64,000 nt of DNA from Nelumbo lutea (taxonomy: Eukaryota; Streptophyta; Magnoliopsida; Proteales; Nelumbonaceae): NCBI GenBank assembly GCA_022828595.1, contig JAKGHH010000001.1, positions 72,598,401-72,662,400 of the forward strand, written 5' to 3'. The notes beneath the pieces are model-generated. The model did not search any database. It was not told the DNA's origin and was given only the letters and a program-made list of their open reading frames with translations. This document shows, in pieces, positions 32,501 through 45,200 of the stretch (positions are counted from its first letter, which is position 1; each line of letters begins with the position of its first letter). Position numbers and translations under genes: made by a program.

Positions 32501-35500
32501 GTTGATCTGATTTATTAATTACTGCAAATACGAATGCATTTTTGGCCATCACTATATGTCCTATTACAGAGATTATTCAGTACACAGTGTAGATAGCCCA
32601 TGAAAAAACTTATGTTTTCCCTTGTTCTTTTCACTCTTTTACACGTAGTATTTAAGTGCAAATAAATTTACTGCTTTCTTGTTTTGATACTTGGGAATTT
32701 CACAGATTCACTACAAGAAGAGAAATGATGCCAGAGGTTGCAGCAGAAGAATCAAAGTCATAAGTCAAAAGAGAAAAACAGGCAACCTACAGAAAGAGAA
32801 CTTCATAATTTCTTAAGCAAACCTGTTGGAGTGCAAATTCTGCAATGCCTTTGGCATCTCTTGCTCCTCGGTAATCTATTGGAGGCTTGCCAGGTGCAAA
32901 CACCTTTATTGTTGGAAACCCTTGAATCTTGTACTCCTGTATAAAACACAAGGTGCAACATTAACACATTAGAAACAATAGAGAGAAAAAGAATAGAGCA
33001 AGATGTGCTTACTGGTGTCAACTAACATAAAACAGAATAACGAATCAAGAAGAAAATAAGAAGATGAAATAGGGAAAACACCAAGATTTAATGTGGTTTG
33101 GCTCGGTAACCTACATCCACAGGAAAAGAGGGAAAAATATCCACTATGAGAACAAGAGATACATGGCTTACCTCTCTACAGATTCACAACAAAATATCCA
33201 CTCTCATTCAACCCTAATCCCACACAACCAATGGCTTAAATAAGCAAAAGGCCAAATTATACCAGAATTTCACATAGGCCCCTCTTCCTCCCATAAATAT
33301 GTACAAGTCCCAAAATTTACCAGCATTACAAATATACACTTGTAACCTCCAAAAACCCAAATACAATCGAATACATCTCTCGACACCCTCCCTCAAACCA
33401 CCTTGAGTTTGCAAGAAGGATGTCAAAGCAACCTCCATGAAAATAGGTGTACTGTTGAAGCAGTAACCATGAAATTTGAGATGTTGAAGGGGCCTCTTAG
33501 AAACCAAAGCTAGATGTTAGAAAGCTGAATGAACTCATGTCGGAAAGCCAAAGTAGAGCCAAGTCATGATTTAGTAATCACCAAACTGAAGTTGGCCAAG
33601 GGAAAGCCAACACATATCATGCCAAAGAATCAAATTTAGCAATCAAAAGGCCAATCACAATCTCCGAACTGAAGAACCAACCATGCCAAACAACTAGATC
33701 ATAAAAAATACCAACAGAATTACCAAAACAGAGTTGGCTAGGGGAAAGACAACTATACTGAACCCCATAAGCCAAAGCAAAGATTCAGAGTTCATTAGTG
33801 GAAAGCCAACTATGAACTCCATAAACCAAACTGAGGAATGGGAGTTGGCCAATCGAAAAGCCAACTAAATAAAGTGAATCAAAATCCCATGTCACCGAAG
33901 GAGATCAAAACTCCAAGGATTTCTTCAACAATAACTTAAAAATTATGAGCATAATAAAAGATCATTGCTGAAACATTTCGTCAAACATCTTCCATGCAAA
34001 ACATGTATGAGGCAAACAAACTAGATATTGATCGATGATAATAGATCCATCATTCACCAAAATAGTCTAAATACCAAACCAAGACAAACAAGATCAGACC
34101 AAAACTGATCATAACAATGGAGAACCATTATAGAAATTTGCACCATTGAGACATTTTCTTGAACACCAAATAGTCACCTTGAGCTCCAGTATCACATGTT
34201 GATATTGATGATCATAAATTGACCAGAGAAGTTGCAGAGTTTCTATAATACTTCTTTGGAAAATTAGAGCTCCCAAACAAAACACCAAACTTGGCTAAAT
34301 GACCAAAAACCATGAACCAACCTTTTAGACAATAAATCAAATAATTGGTATGCAACATAGAAATCAGAATTTGCTTGAAGATATGAACTAGTTCAGATAA
34401 TAGGGAACATAACCCACAAGATGAGGAGGGAAAACATAGATCCTTTCATAGAGGGAATCCTTCCAGAGAGCCAACAAAAGAGAAAAATCCAAATAAAGCT
34501 TTAATAGCTTTAAAAATAAGCACTGGAAGATGCCCTAATATACCAACCAGATCAGATTTCCTTGCCCAAATGACCCTTTGATCTTCTTTCTCATATAAAA
34601 ACGACTTGAACTCTAAAAGCTCAAGTCTAGATTCCACCAAGTATGAGAAAACCAAAAGAAAATCCAAATTTTCCTGGTTTCTAAAAGAAGCAACAAGAAA
34701 CAATATCACCCCTTTCAGAGTCTAGTAAAATTCTAGAAAAAGGATGAAAAATGCTCACAAATATTCTTCATTGAACGGTAAAAGTCCCTAACTGATTGCT
34801 TCATGTTGTAAGGCTTAATTGTTAATTTATAGCTGCTGTTAGTAGGTCGGTCAGTTACTTGTTTTTTCTTTTTCTTTTTCTTATTATTTTGATTCTAGGA
34901 TGTGCTGCCAAGGGCATACTTGTAATTTCTGATTCTTTTATGAAATTAATATAAATAGAAAACTGGCGGCAGCCAGAAGGTGACTTTTTCCTCTCAACTG
35001 TACCTCTCTCTTCCTTTTCTCTCTCTCTCTCTCTCCACGAATCATCACATGGTATCAGAGCAGTTTTTTCTGGGTTGAGAAAGGCCTACAATCTCTCCTG
35101 CCCACTCTTTTAAAGTTTTTGGACGTGGCAGTTCTGTGGAAACCCTAGCAGGTTTCTGGCGGCTATTTCTGCAGAAACCCTAGCAGTTTTCTGGCGGCAG
35201 TTTTTTGTGGAAACCCTAGCAGTTTTCCGGTGGCAGTTTTTGGGGAAACCCTAGCAGTTTTTTTTTCTGGCAGCAGCTTCTATGATTTCTTTTTCTTGGT
35301 CGTAATACCAAGAAAACCCTAGTCGGAGAAGGGCGATGCTGGTGCAGACTCCTCTGTTCGATGCTGTGAAGTCAAGTTCAGATTAGCACCTTCGTACAAG
35401 TGTTGAACAGGTTGTGTTGACTGAACCCTTTGTTCTCAGCAGTATTTTTTGTTCTCTTGCTCACATTCTAGGAGTAAACTCCCTGAGGATTGGTATTCTG

Positions 35501-38500
35501 ATTGTGGCTGTTGTGTTGTTGGGTGGTGTTTGGATTGTTTTTCAGTAGTATTTGTTAGAATACTCGAATCAGGGGTATTTTGGTCATTTTGGTTTATCTG
35601 GTTGAGAGTAAAAGGTCTATTTTATCTAAGTTTAAGTTATGTGTCCCATCTCTTATGAGGGACAATATGGTGTTTCTTGTAACTCTATTATTTGGAATAA
35701 ATACAAGTGGGTCGGCTAGGGAGAGATGATTTTTCCTCTCTTCTAGTTTGGCCGAACTCTTCTTCTTCTTCTTTCTCTTTCCTTTCTTCTTCTTTACTTC
35801 AACCTAGAATCGAATAGGGTTTATTTACATGGTATCAGAGCAGAAAATTCTTGTTCTCCTCTTTTTTTCTCTCATTCTTTCTCGCTGCTGTCTTTTTTCT
35901 GGGTTCGCCGCCAACTATTACAGCCATCTTCATTCTTTCAGCTGACCTGAGTGGAATTTCAACAAGGGGCTGAAAAGGAGCTGTCGTTTTGTGGTCCTAG
36001 AGGTGAGAATGCCTCCGGTCGTTGTGGTGGTGGTCGTTGAAGTGGTGTACTAAACACCCTCTATTCAGTGTACGAAGAGGGCTGTATGTGGACAGGTATG
36101 AACACTGCTGTCTTTTGCCCAAGTAAGAGACTGTGAATGCTGTGTTTTGCTTCAAAATTTGTTTGTTGTGGAGGTTTGGAGTACTGATATGCATATCAGT
36201 CGTGTTCTTCTTCGTTTTACCTCATATGTGTGCTGAAAGAAGAGTTGTCGACTGCTGAAGTTCACGACAGCAGTGGTGTGGTGGTGATTGTGTCGTGTCA
36301 ATTGGTGTATCTATGATTCTGAATATTTAAAAGTGAACTCTTAGACCTTGTGTGTAAACAGTTCTGCAGTGTGTAGAACAAGTGTTTGATGTAATGACTG
36401 AGTGTCGACCCTTGTATTTTGGTGGGTGAATGATTCTGCGGTGTGCAGTACAGGTGTTTGATGTGATGACTGAGTGATTTCAGTCTTAGTATTTGATGTG
36501 CAATGTGCATTTGAAGAAGTTGGAGTTGGTGGTGTTGTAAGTAAGATAAGTTGTGAAAGTGTGTGAGGTTGTGTTGCATATTTGAAGGTGAAATAATTAA
36601 GATGGCTTCGATTGGAGATGGGAATGACAATAAAACAGGTTGAAGAAATTCTTACAGGACCACTTCAATACGAAAGATTTGGGTAAGCTGAAGTATTTCC
36701 TGTGAATAGAAGTTGCAAGGTCAAAACATGGAATTAACTTATGTCAGAGAAAATATGTTCTTAACCTACTTGAAGAAACAGGGCTGTTAGGTGCTAAACC
36801 AACAGAGACTCCTATGGAACTCAATGCCAAGTTGAGTGTTGATGCAGGTGAAGAGTTTGATGATCCTAGAAGATACCGGAGGTTGGTGGGAAAGTTGAAC
36901 TACCTAACCATTACTCGACCAGATATATCATTTGTTGTGAGTATGGTGAGTCAGTTTATGCAACATCCTCGGGTTCCTCATTGGGAAGCTGTTCTGAGGA
37001 TTGTTAGGTGCCTGAAGGGTACTCCAGGTCGCGGTTTGCTATACCGAAGTGGAGGGACCCTTGAGATAGTAGGGTACACAGATGTTGATTGGGCTGGTTC
37101 TATATCAGACAAGAGATCAACTACAGGGTATTGTACCTTCCTTGGTGGCAATCTTGTAACTTGGAAGAGCAAGAAACAAACAATGGTGGCAAGGAGTAGT
37201 GCAGAAGCTGAATACAGGGCTATGGCTCATACCACATGTGAACTAGTATGGTTGAAGAACTTGCTACAAGAGATGGGATTCTCGGTTGATAAGCCCATGA
37301 AACTATTCTATGATAACCAAGTTGTTGTTCACATCTCTTCCAACCCAGTCTTCCATGAGAGAACTAAGCATATTGAGGTTGATTGTCACTTCGTAAGAGA
37401 GAAAGTGATAAGTGGAGTGATAACCACATCTCATGTGAGCTCAGGAAATCAGTGGGCAGATCACTTTACAAAGGGATTGTCTCGGGGCAGAGTAGATTAT
37501 ATTTGTAACAAGCTGGGACTACATGATATATACTCTCCAGCTTGAGGGGGAGTGTTAGAATACTCGAATCAGGGGTATTTTGGTCATTTTGGTTTATCTG
37601 GTTGAGAGTGAAAGGTTTATTTTATCTAAGTTTAAGTTATGTGTCCCATCTCTTATGAGGTACAATATGGCCTTTCTTGTAACTCTATTATTTGGAATAA
37701 GTACAAGTGGGTCGGCTAGGGAGAGGTGATTTTTCCTCTCTTCTAGCCTGGCCGAACTCTTCTTCTTCTTCTTCTTCTTTCTCTTTCCTTTCTTCTTCTC
37801 TACTTCAACCTAGAATCGAATAGGGTTTATTTACAGTATTCGATGGCAAGTCATGAATTAACTTCATCGGGGGCTACACCAACCCACAGCACAGCGGGTA
37901 TAAGAGGTGAAAACATGGATTTTCCCATGCCAATTACCCCTTTAAACGGTCTGAACTACCTGGAGTGGGCTAAGAGTGTAAAACTCTATGTAATGGCAAG
38001 GGGTAAAGCTGGTTACATCAATGGAAGGGTGAAAGAACCCAAGGGTGAAACGGCTGAACATGATAGGTGGGACCAAGAAAACATAATGGTGATGTCTTGG
38101 CTCCTCGCGGCCATGGAACCTGATGTGAAAAAGAACTTTATGTGGGCAGACACCACTAGTGAGATCTGGGAACAAGCAGAACTACCTATTCTGAGCAAAG
38201 GCATTATGCCAAGGTTTACCAGTTACAAGCTGAATCCTCAACATGTAAACAAGGAAACCGTAGCTTGTCTTCATACTATTCAGCCCTTACCTCCATATGG
38301 AAGGAATTGGACCATTATCAGGCCATAGAGTGGAAGCACGATGATGATGCTAAGGCCTACAGGAAGCTGGTCTCTCAGCAACAGGTGTTTGCTTTCTTGT
38401 TGGGACTGAACCCTGCATATGAACTGTTGAGGGTGTAGATCCTAGGAAGCAAAGAGTTGCCTACGGTTCACGAGGTATACTCCCTTGTTCAATCTGAAGA

Positions 38501-41500
38501 AAGCAGGCGGAATGTGATGGTTACAGCTGAGGGAGAGCAACAAGTTGCTTTGGCTGCAATGAATAATAACTCCACAGGAAAGAAAAGTGACCCTAAGAAG
38601 GCGGATGATAAAGATAACTTGTTCTGTACCCACTGTCGACGTTCACGACATACACGTGACACTTGTTGGGACATCCACAAGAAACCCAAGTGGGCAGCAA
38701 AGAATCAAGAATAGGGTAAAGGTCAAGGTCAAGGTCAAGGTCATCTGAAGAAAATGAGCACAACACATGTGGCAACCCAAGAGACTCAAGTTGTCGGTAG
38801 TACTCGGGACCACCCTAATAAGTCTGACCCCAAGGAGGATATAATGAATTCCTTCAGAGAGCACCTGGAATCTTATGATAGGGCTTTGCGGCAAATGAAC
38901 CGCTCAGTCACTGGTACTCCCTCTACTTCATTTGCATCTACTTCAGGTAATATGGCTTCTACATTCCATGTCACTCCTATAGATTCCCCTTGGATCATTG
39001 ACTCAAGGGCCTCCAACCACATGACACTTGCATATGGTTCTTTTTCTTTCATTGCAGGCCAAGGATCAATATCCCTTCCCCATGGCCTTAACCTGAATTG
39101 TGTATTGCATGTCCCTCAACTTCCTATAAATTTGCTTTCAATTAGTAGCATTACAAGCTCCTTGAACTGTAGTGTGGCATTTTTTGCTAACTCATGTGTT
39201 TTTCAGGATCTAACTTCTAGGAGGACAATTGGTAGAGGAAGCCTAGTGGATGGTCTCTACATTCTCGACAACAAAGCTGGTCTCTCAGCAACAGCCTAGA
39301 GTCAATTTTTTTTGTGGCATAGTCGTTTAGGTCATGCTTCTTTCGAAATAATAAAATCCTTCTTTCCAGTTTTATTTAAGTCATGTTCAGTGTCAGAGTT
39401 CATGTGTCAAACGTGTCAGTTGAGCAAACAATGTAGAACAACTTTTCACTCAAGTAATAAAAGATCAAATGTTCATTTTCATGTTGTGTATTCTGATGAA
39501 TGTAGAGACAAAGTTCCAAAGATAGCGAAAGATTTCCAGATGATGGTGTTTACGCAGTTTCATGTTGAAATACAGATCTTCCAATCTGATAATGCAAAGG
39601 AATACTTCCATGGGGAGCTCAATGAGTTCTTTGCCTCCCACGGATCTATTCATAGGAGCTCATGCACCAGAACACAACAACAAATGGTGTTGCAGAAAGG
39701 AAAAACAGACACCTTCTTGAGGTAGCCCGCGGGATGATGTTACACATGAATGTCCCAAAAAGGTTTTGGGTGGATGCTATACTTGCAGCTGCATATGTCA
39801 TCAACCGCATGCCCTCCAGAGTACTGAACTACATGGCCCCCCATCAGTTATTGTACCCTCAGTCTCCTTTATTTTCTATCCCCATGAGAGTCTTTGGTTG
39901 TCGGGCCTTTGTCCATGATTTGTCTCCATCCCGAAGTAAGTTAGACCCTCGGTCCATTCCTTGTGTCTTTCTGGGGTACCCCTCCTCTCAAAAAGGGTAT
40001 CGGTGCTTTGATCCAGTTAGTCATAAATTTTTTGTGTCTATGGATGTGTCCTTCTTTGAGTCCGAGCCATTCTTCCCTCCTCCTCAGGAGGAGAGTCGTA
40101 GTGTGGAAGAGGAGAAGTAGGTTCAGGTATCTCTTCCTTTTATTCCGGACCTTACTCCCTTCCGTGTCTTCCAGCGTACATGTCGGAGAGATCAGCGGTG
40201 TGATAGAGATATGGAGCAGTCAAACACTGAGCAACTGACATCATCAGACTCCCAGGAGGTAAGTCCACCCCCTAACCCTACTCCTACTGTGGATGACCTT
40301 GACATTCCTATTGCCCAACGAAAGGGAGTCAGGTCTTGCACTACCAAACACCCCATTACCCATTTTGTATCCTATGACCACATTTCCCCCTCGTACCGAG
40401 CCTTCCTATCGGTAGTTGATTGCATCCCTATTCCCAAGAATGCTGCAGAAGCCTTAAAATGCCCTAAATGGGTAGATGCCATGAAGGAGGAGATTAATTC
40501 CCTCCACAAAAATCAAACATGGGAATTGGTGGATCTTCCAAAGGGGAAAGACCTCGTAGGGTGCAAATGGGTTTTCACGGTTAAGCACAAGGCAAATGGA
40601 ACAGTTGAAAGGTACAAAGCAAGATTAGTAGCCAAAGGGTACACACAAGTATACGAGGTTGACTATGATGAGACTTTTGCCCCAATGGCTAAGATGAACT
40701 CAATTAGGGTTCTCCTGTCCTTAGTTGCTAATCTTAACTAAGAATTGCATCAACTGGACATAAAGAATGCTTTCCTGAATGGTGACTTAGAAGAAGAAGT
40801 ATACACGGTTCAACCCCCTGGATTCTATGCCAAGGGGAATGAAAATAAGGTGTGCAAGCTGCGAAAGTCTCTCTCTGGCTCAAAATAGTCTCCCAGAGCT
40901 TGGTTCAGTAAGTTTCATACGGCAATTCAAGAGATGGGCTTCAAACAATGTCAGTCTGATCATACACTCTTTGTGAAGAGATGTCAAGAACAGGTTGTTG
41001 TATTGATAGTGTATGTAGACAATATCATCATTACAAGAAGTTGGAGCTCAGAGATACAGAACTTGAAGCAATTCCTTGCATCTAAATTTGAAGTGAAAGA
41101 TCTAGGCCTCTTGAAGTATTTCCTTGGGATTGAAGTTGCCCGCTCAGAAAAGGGTATCTTTGTCTCTCAAAGGAAATACACCCTTGATCTATTACGGGAT
41201 ACAGGTAAATTAGGTGCAAGGCCGGCAGATACTCCTATGGATGCGAACCACAAGCTAGGTGACTATGTTGGTGAACCTCTGAAATATGTGAAACAGTTCC
41301 AAAGGTTAGTGGGAAAGCTGATTTATCTGTCCATGACCCGTCCAGACATTGCCTATTCCGTTGGGGTCCTGAGCTAGTTTATGCACTCTCCTAAGAAACT
41401 ACACATGGAGGCAGCAGAGAGAGTCCTTAGATACTTGAAGAAATATCCAGGAACAGGCCTACTATTCAGTAAACACAATCACTTAAAGGTGGAAGTCTTT

Positions 41501-42170
41501 ACAGATGCTGGTTGGGCAGGAGTTGTGGATGATAGAAAGTCCACTAATGGGTATTGTACATTTGTGGGAGGAAATCTGGTGACCTGGAAAAGCAAGAAGC
41601 AAAGTGTGGTAGCAAGGTCAAGTGCTGAAGTTGAATATAGAGCTATGGCACATGGGGTGGCTGAAGTCCTTTGGCTAAAGAATCTTTTAGGGGAGTTTGG
41701 AGTTGTTGTTCATAGTCCAATGTCCCTTTACTGTGACAACAAGGCTGCAATAAACATCGCCAACAACCTAGTCCTACATGAGAGAACCAAGCACATTGAG
41801 GTGGATAAACACTTCATAAGGGAAAAACTGGAAAAAATGGAAATTTGCATTCCTTATGTCAACTCCAAGGAACATCTTGCTGATGTCCTTACAAAGGGGC
41901 TTCCATGCTCGCGACACAATGAGCTATGTGACAAGCTGGGCATGATAGACATATTCAGCCCAACTTGAGGGGGAGTGTTGTAAGGCTTACTTAATTGTTA
42001 ATTTATAGTTGTTGTTAGTAGGTCAGTCAATTATTTGTTTTTTCTTTTTCTTATTATTTTGATTCTAGGATGTGCCACCAGGGGCATACTTGTAATTTAT
42101 GATTCTTTTATGAAATTAATATAAATAGAAAACTAGCGGCAGCCAGAAGGTGACTTTTCCCTCTCAATCG

Positions 42171-42207
<37 letters not shown>

Positions 42208-45200
42208 CTCTACGAATCATCACACTTCATAGATTCAAGCACCATAGACCTCACGTCTCGAATAGTAATTCGATTGCTAGCCTTCCTTAGTTCACCGAAC
42301 TAATTCCCACACTAAACTTGCTCCAATGCCATGTCAAGTAACATAAAACAGAATAACAAATCACGAAGTAAATTAGAAGAGGAAATAAAGAAAACACCAA
42401 GATTTAATATGGTTCGGCTCAGTAGCCTACATCCACGGGAAGAGAGGGAAAAATATCCACTATGAGAACAAAAGATCCATGGCCGACCTTTCTACAGACT
42501 CACAACAAAATATCCACTCTCAGTCAACCCTGACCCCACACAACCAATGGCTTAAATAAGCAAAAGGTTAAATTATACAAAATTTTCACACAGGCCCCTC
42601 TTCCTCCCATAAATACATACAAGTCTCAAAAACTTTATCAGCATTACAAATATACACCTGTAACCTCCAAAAACCCAAATACAATATATCTCTCGACAAT
42701 TGGCTCATTAAGGAAAAAATAAAAATAAAAAAAAGAAAAAGAAAAACTCCATATCAAGTAAAGCATAAAACTCTAGTCATCAACACAATGATTATGGCAA
42801 GCAGGGGCGGAGTCAAGGGGTGGTGGAGGGGAGACATGCCCCCTGCCTTAAAAATCCCCACACTCCCCCCCCCCCATTTATATCTACCTTATATTTTGCT
42901 CCCCCACTTATGTTTATTAACACTTTTGCCCTCCCCAATCCATATTTATTAGCTTTTGGCCCCCTAACAAAAAATCCTAGCTCCACTCCTGATGGCAAGG
43001 GTGATCAGCCCATGAACTCTACCTTCCAAAATTCTTTTTCACTGGTCACTTTTTCCCTCCCCAATCCATATTTACTTCAAAATATCTCTTTCCCTGACTT
43101 AACAAAAAAAAGACCTCTTTCCTTGCTTGAGATCCCTTGCATCTCCACAACTCCACCACAATCAAAGCAACCACTATCGCATAGACATCACCAAAGTGCT
43201 AAAAGCATTAGGCAATAGAAAAGTTCATCTTGTCCCATCAAATAATATTTTTCCATAAAAATGATCTTGTAACAGTTGTAAAAATTGAAGTGAAGATTTT
43301 CTACTGACTTGTCATTTTATTTATTTATTTCTTCTGTCTGATAGCATTTGAACTACGAACAAGGCAACTAGGTAGTTTTTTTTTTCTCTTTCTAACCAGT
43401 TTGTTTGAAGCAGTCAGCTAGATCAGGCCGTGGAAATAGAAATAGATTCTACATGTTATAACCATAGTTTTTAAGGCGCCAAGGCGAGGCTAGGCGAAGG
43501 GGGGTGCCTTGTCGTCTATGGATTTTTTATGTTAAAAATATAGATCCTAGGGTAGTTCCCTAGGTACCATAACCATATTTCCTTTATAATTATTCATGAT
43601 TTTCAAAAGAAAAGTATAAAGTTCATATTAAAGTATAGAAAATCAACATATTATGAAAAGAGAAAGAAGAAAAATAAAACTCAAAAAATATAGGGGCTGA
43701 ACCCTTATTTTTGTTATAGGAAAAGAAGAAAAGAAAAAGTATTGGTAACTGTAGTAGTAGTAGTAGTAGTAGTAGTAGTGTTAGAAGAAGAAGAAGAAAA
43801 AGAAGAAGAGGAAGAGGAAAAAGTAGAAGAAGAATATATGGAAGAAGTAAATGTGCTGATTTTATTTTTGAAAAAGGTAAGATAAATTTATTAGATCAAA
43901 CTCATAAAAGTACAAAACAGAACCTGCCAACAACCAGGCAGGCCTGAGGGACCCCCATTACAAGCACCAAATTGATTGATTTCTCAGTAAATGAGAAAAT
44001 GTGCTGATTAAATAAAATTTTAAGTTATTCCTTACTTATTGGTTCAGGTTTTGAAGTCTTTGAGGGTTCAATACAGCATTTAGCAATGTTTGTGTTAATT
44101 AAACCCTAATAAATAAGAAAATAATAAAAAGAAATTAGAATATAAACTCACAAAATGATTATTTTAGTTTAATAATGTCTATTTTATAATTATGATCTCA
44201 AAATAGAATGAAGAAAAAAGTATTTTATAGTAGAGAGTAAAAAAGTACTTGGCAATTAGGCGAGGCGAACCTCAGAGGGCGCCTTGTCGCCTAGGCGCCT
44301 GCCTAGGCATCACCTTGACAACTATGGTTATAACCAAGAAAAGGGTTTCAAAATGATTACCTACCCTAAATATTCCAAACACCCAAGAGAGGGATTTCAA
44401 AATGACTACCCAGAGAACGGATTAAAATCCACTCAGATAAATAAAAGTTGCCAAGTTGTCCCTTAAGCACCCATCCATTTCTAATTCACAACCTGTAATC
44501 GACCCAAACAGCTGCAATTTAGAGGGCCCAATTCCATTTTTAACCTCCAAATTTCATAAATTCAAGGTCAACCTTGGTTTCTCCTTCAAAATACCTTAAT
44601 TAACTGTTCATTTCTTCTCTCTTACAACTTACAACTCTTTTCTTTTTCTTATCATCTAGAAACACCACTTGCTGAAAGAATTGCACCTGAATTTGCATTA
44701 GAAGAACAAATCCAGAAAAGTTAAACACATTGCCATTTTTCTCTATCGTCATCATCATCATAAACAACCAATCCACAATCTCCAATCTCTTGATAAAAGA
44801 GTATGACAAAATCCCTAGACTATGGCACTTTAAAACAAAATCTTGTTTTTGGCTGAAATCAATATACAGAAAGTTTTGTATACCAAACCTGAGCAAGTGA
44901 TTTGTGTGCATCAGCATCAAGAGCTGCTACAGTGGCTACACCTTTCAATACAGTTGCTGCCTTCTCCCATGTGGGCGTCAGAGCTTGACAGTGGCCACAC
45001 CATGGTGCGAAGAACTCAACCAGAACGACTCCATTTGAATTCAAAACCTGTCACCATTCTGGGTTTCAATTACAAAACATCATAGCATTGAAGGCTAGAT
45101 GATTTTCCTATCATCATTCAGTTTAGATGCCTTAACCAAAGAACAATTTACAGAACAAAGTCAAGCGTGTAATACAGACTGCAGAGAGTATACCAGTATG

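Larger units (their letters stand above)
34804..42224 (+). mobile_element. Copia LTR retrotransposon B, middle of the nest
   Basis: LTRs at 34804-35049 and 41976-42224 begin TGTTGTAAGGCTT and end AATCATCACA. Perfect 5-bp duplications CTTCA flank it (34799-34803, 42225-42229). The primer site TGGTATCAGAGC (35050-35061) fits initiator methionine tRNA; the purine tract CTTGAGGGGGAG (41964-41975) precedes the 3' LTR. Gene order gag, protease, integrase, RT, RNase H is Ty1/Copia. Copia C is inserted in its leader, three bases before the gag ATG. LTRs differ at roughly one position in twenty by eye. Confidence 0.93.
33016..42698 (-). mobile_element. Non-coding LTR retrotransposon (LARD-like), outermost of a triple nest
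   Basis: Two LTRs of about 367-370 bp at 33016-33385 and 42332-42698 share TGTCGAGAGAT...TGACA ends on the minus strand. Flanks are ACTGG (33011-33015) and ATTGG (42699-42703), a 5-bp duplication with one change. A primer-site candidate TGGCATTGGAGC follows the 5' LTR (42331 downward) and a purine tract GAGGGAGGG precedes the 3' LTR. The element's own interior (33386-34803 plus 42225-42331, about 1.5 kb) encodes no retroviral-type protein. A Copia element sits inside it. The LTRs differ at roughly a tenth of positions by eye. Confidence 0.85.

Noticed and set aside
36814..37545. A 243-residue open frame that could be called a host gene
   Set aside because: It is the RT end and RNase H of Copia C, bounded by that element's LTRs.
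42820..43218. A 132-residue plus-strand open frame
   Set aside because: It is composed of the hAT MITE and following intron sequence; no domain and no splice context.
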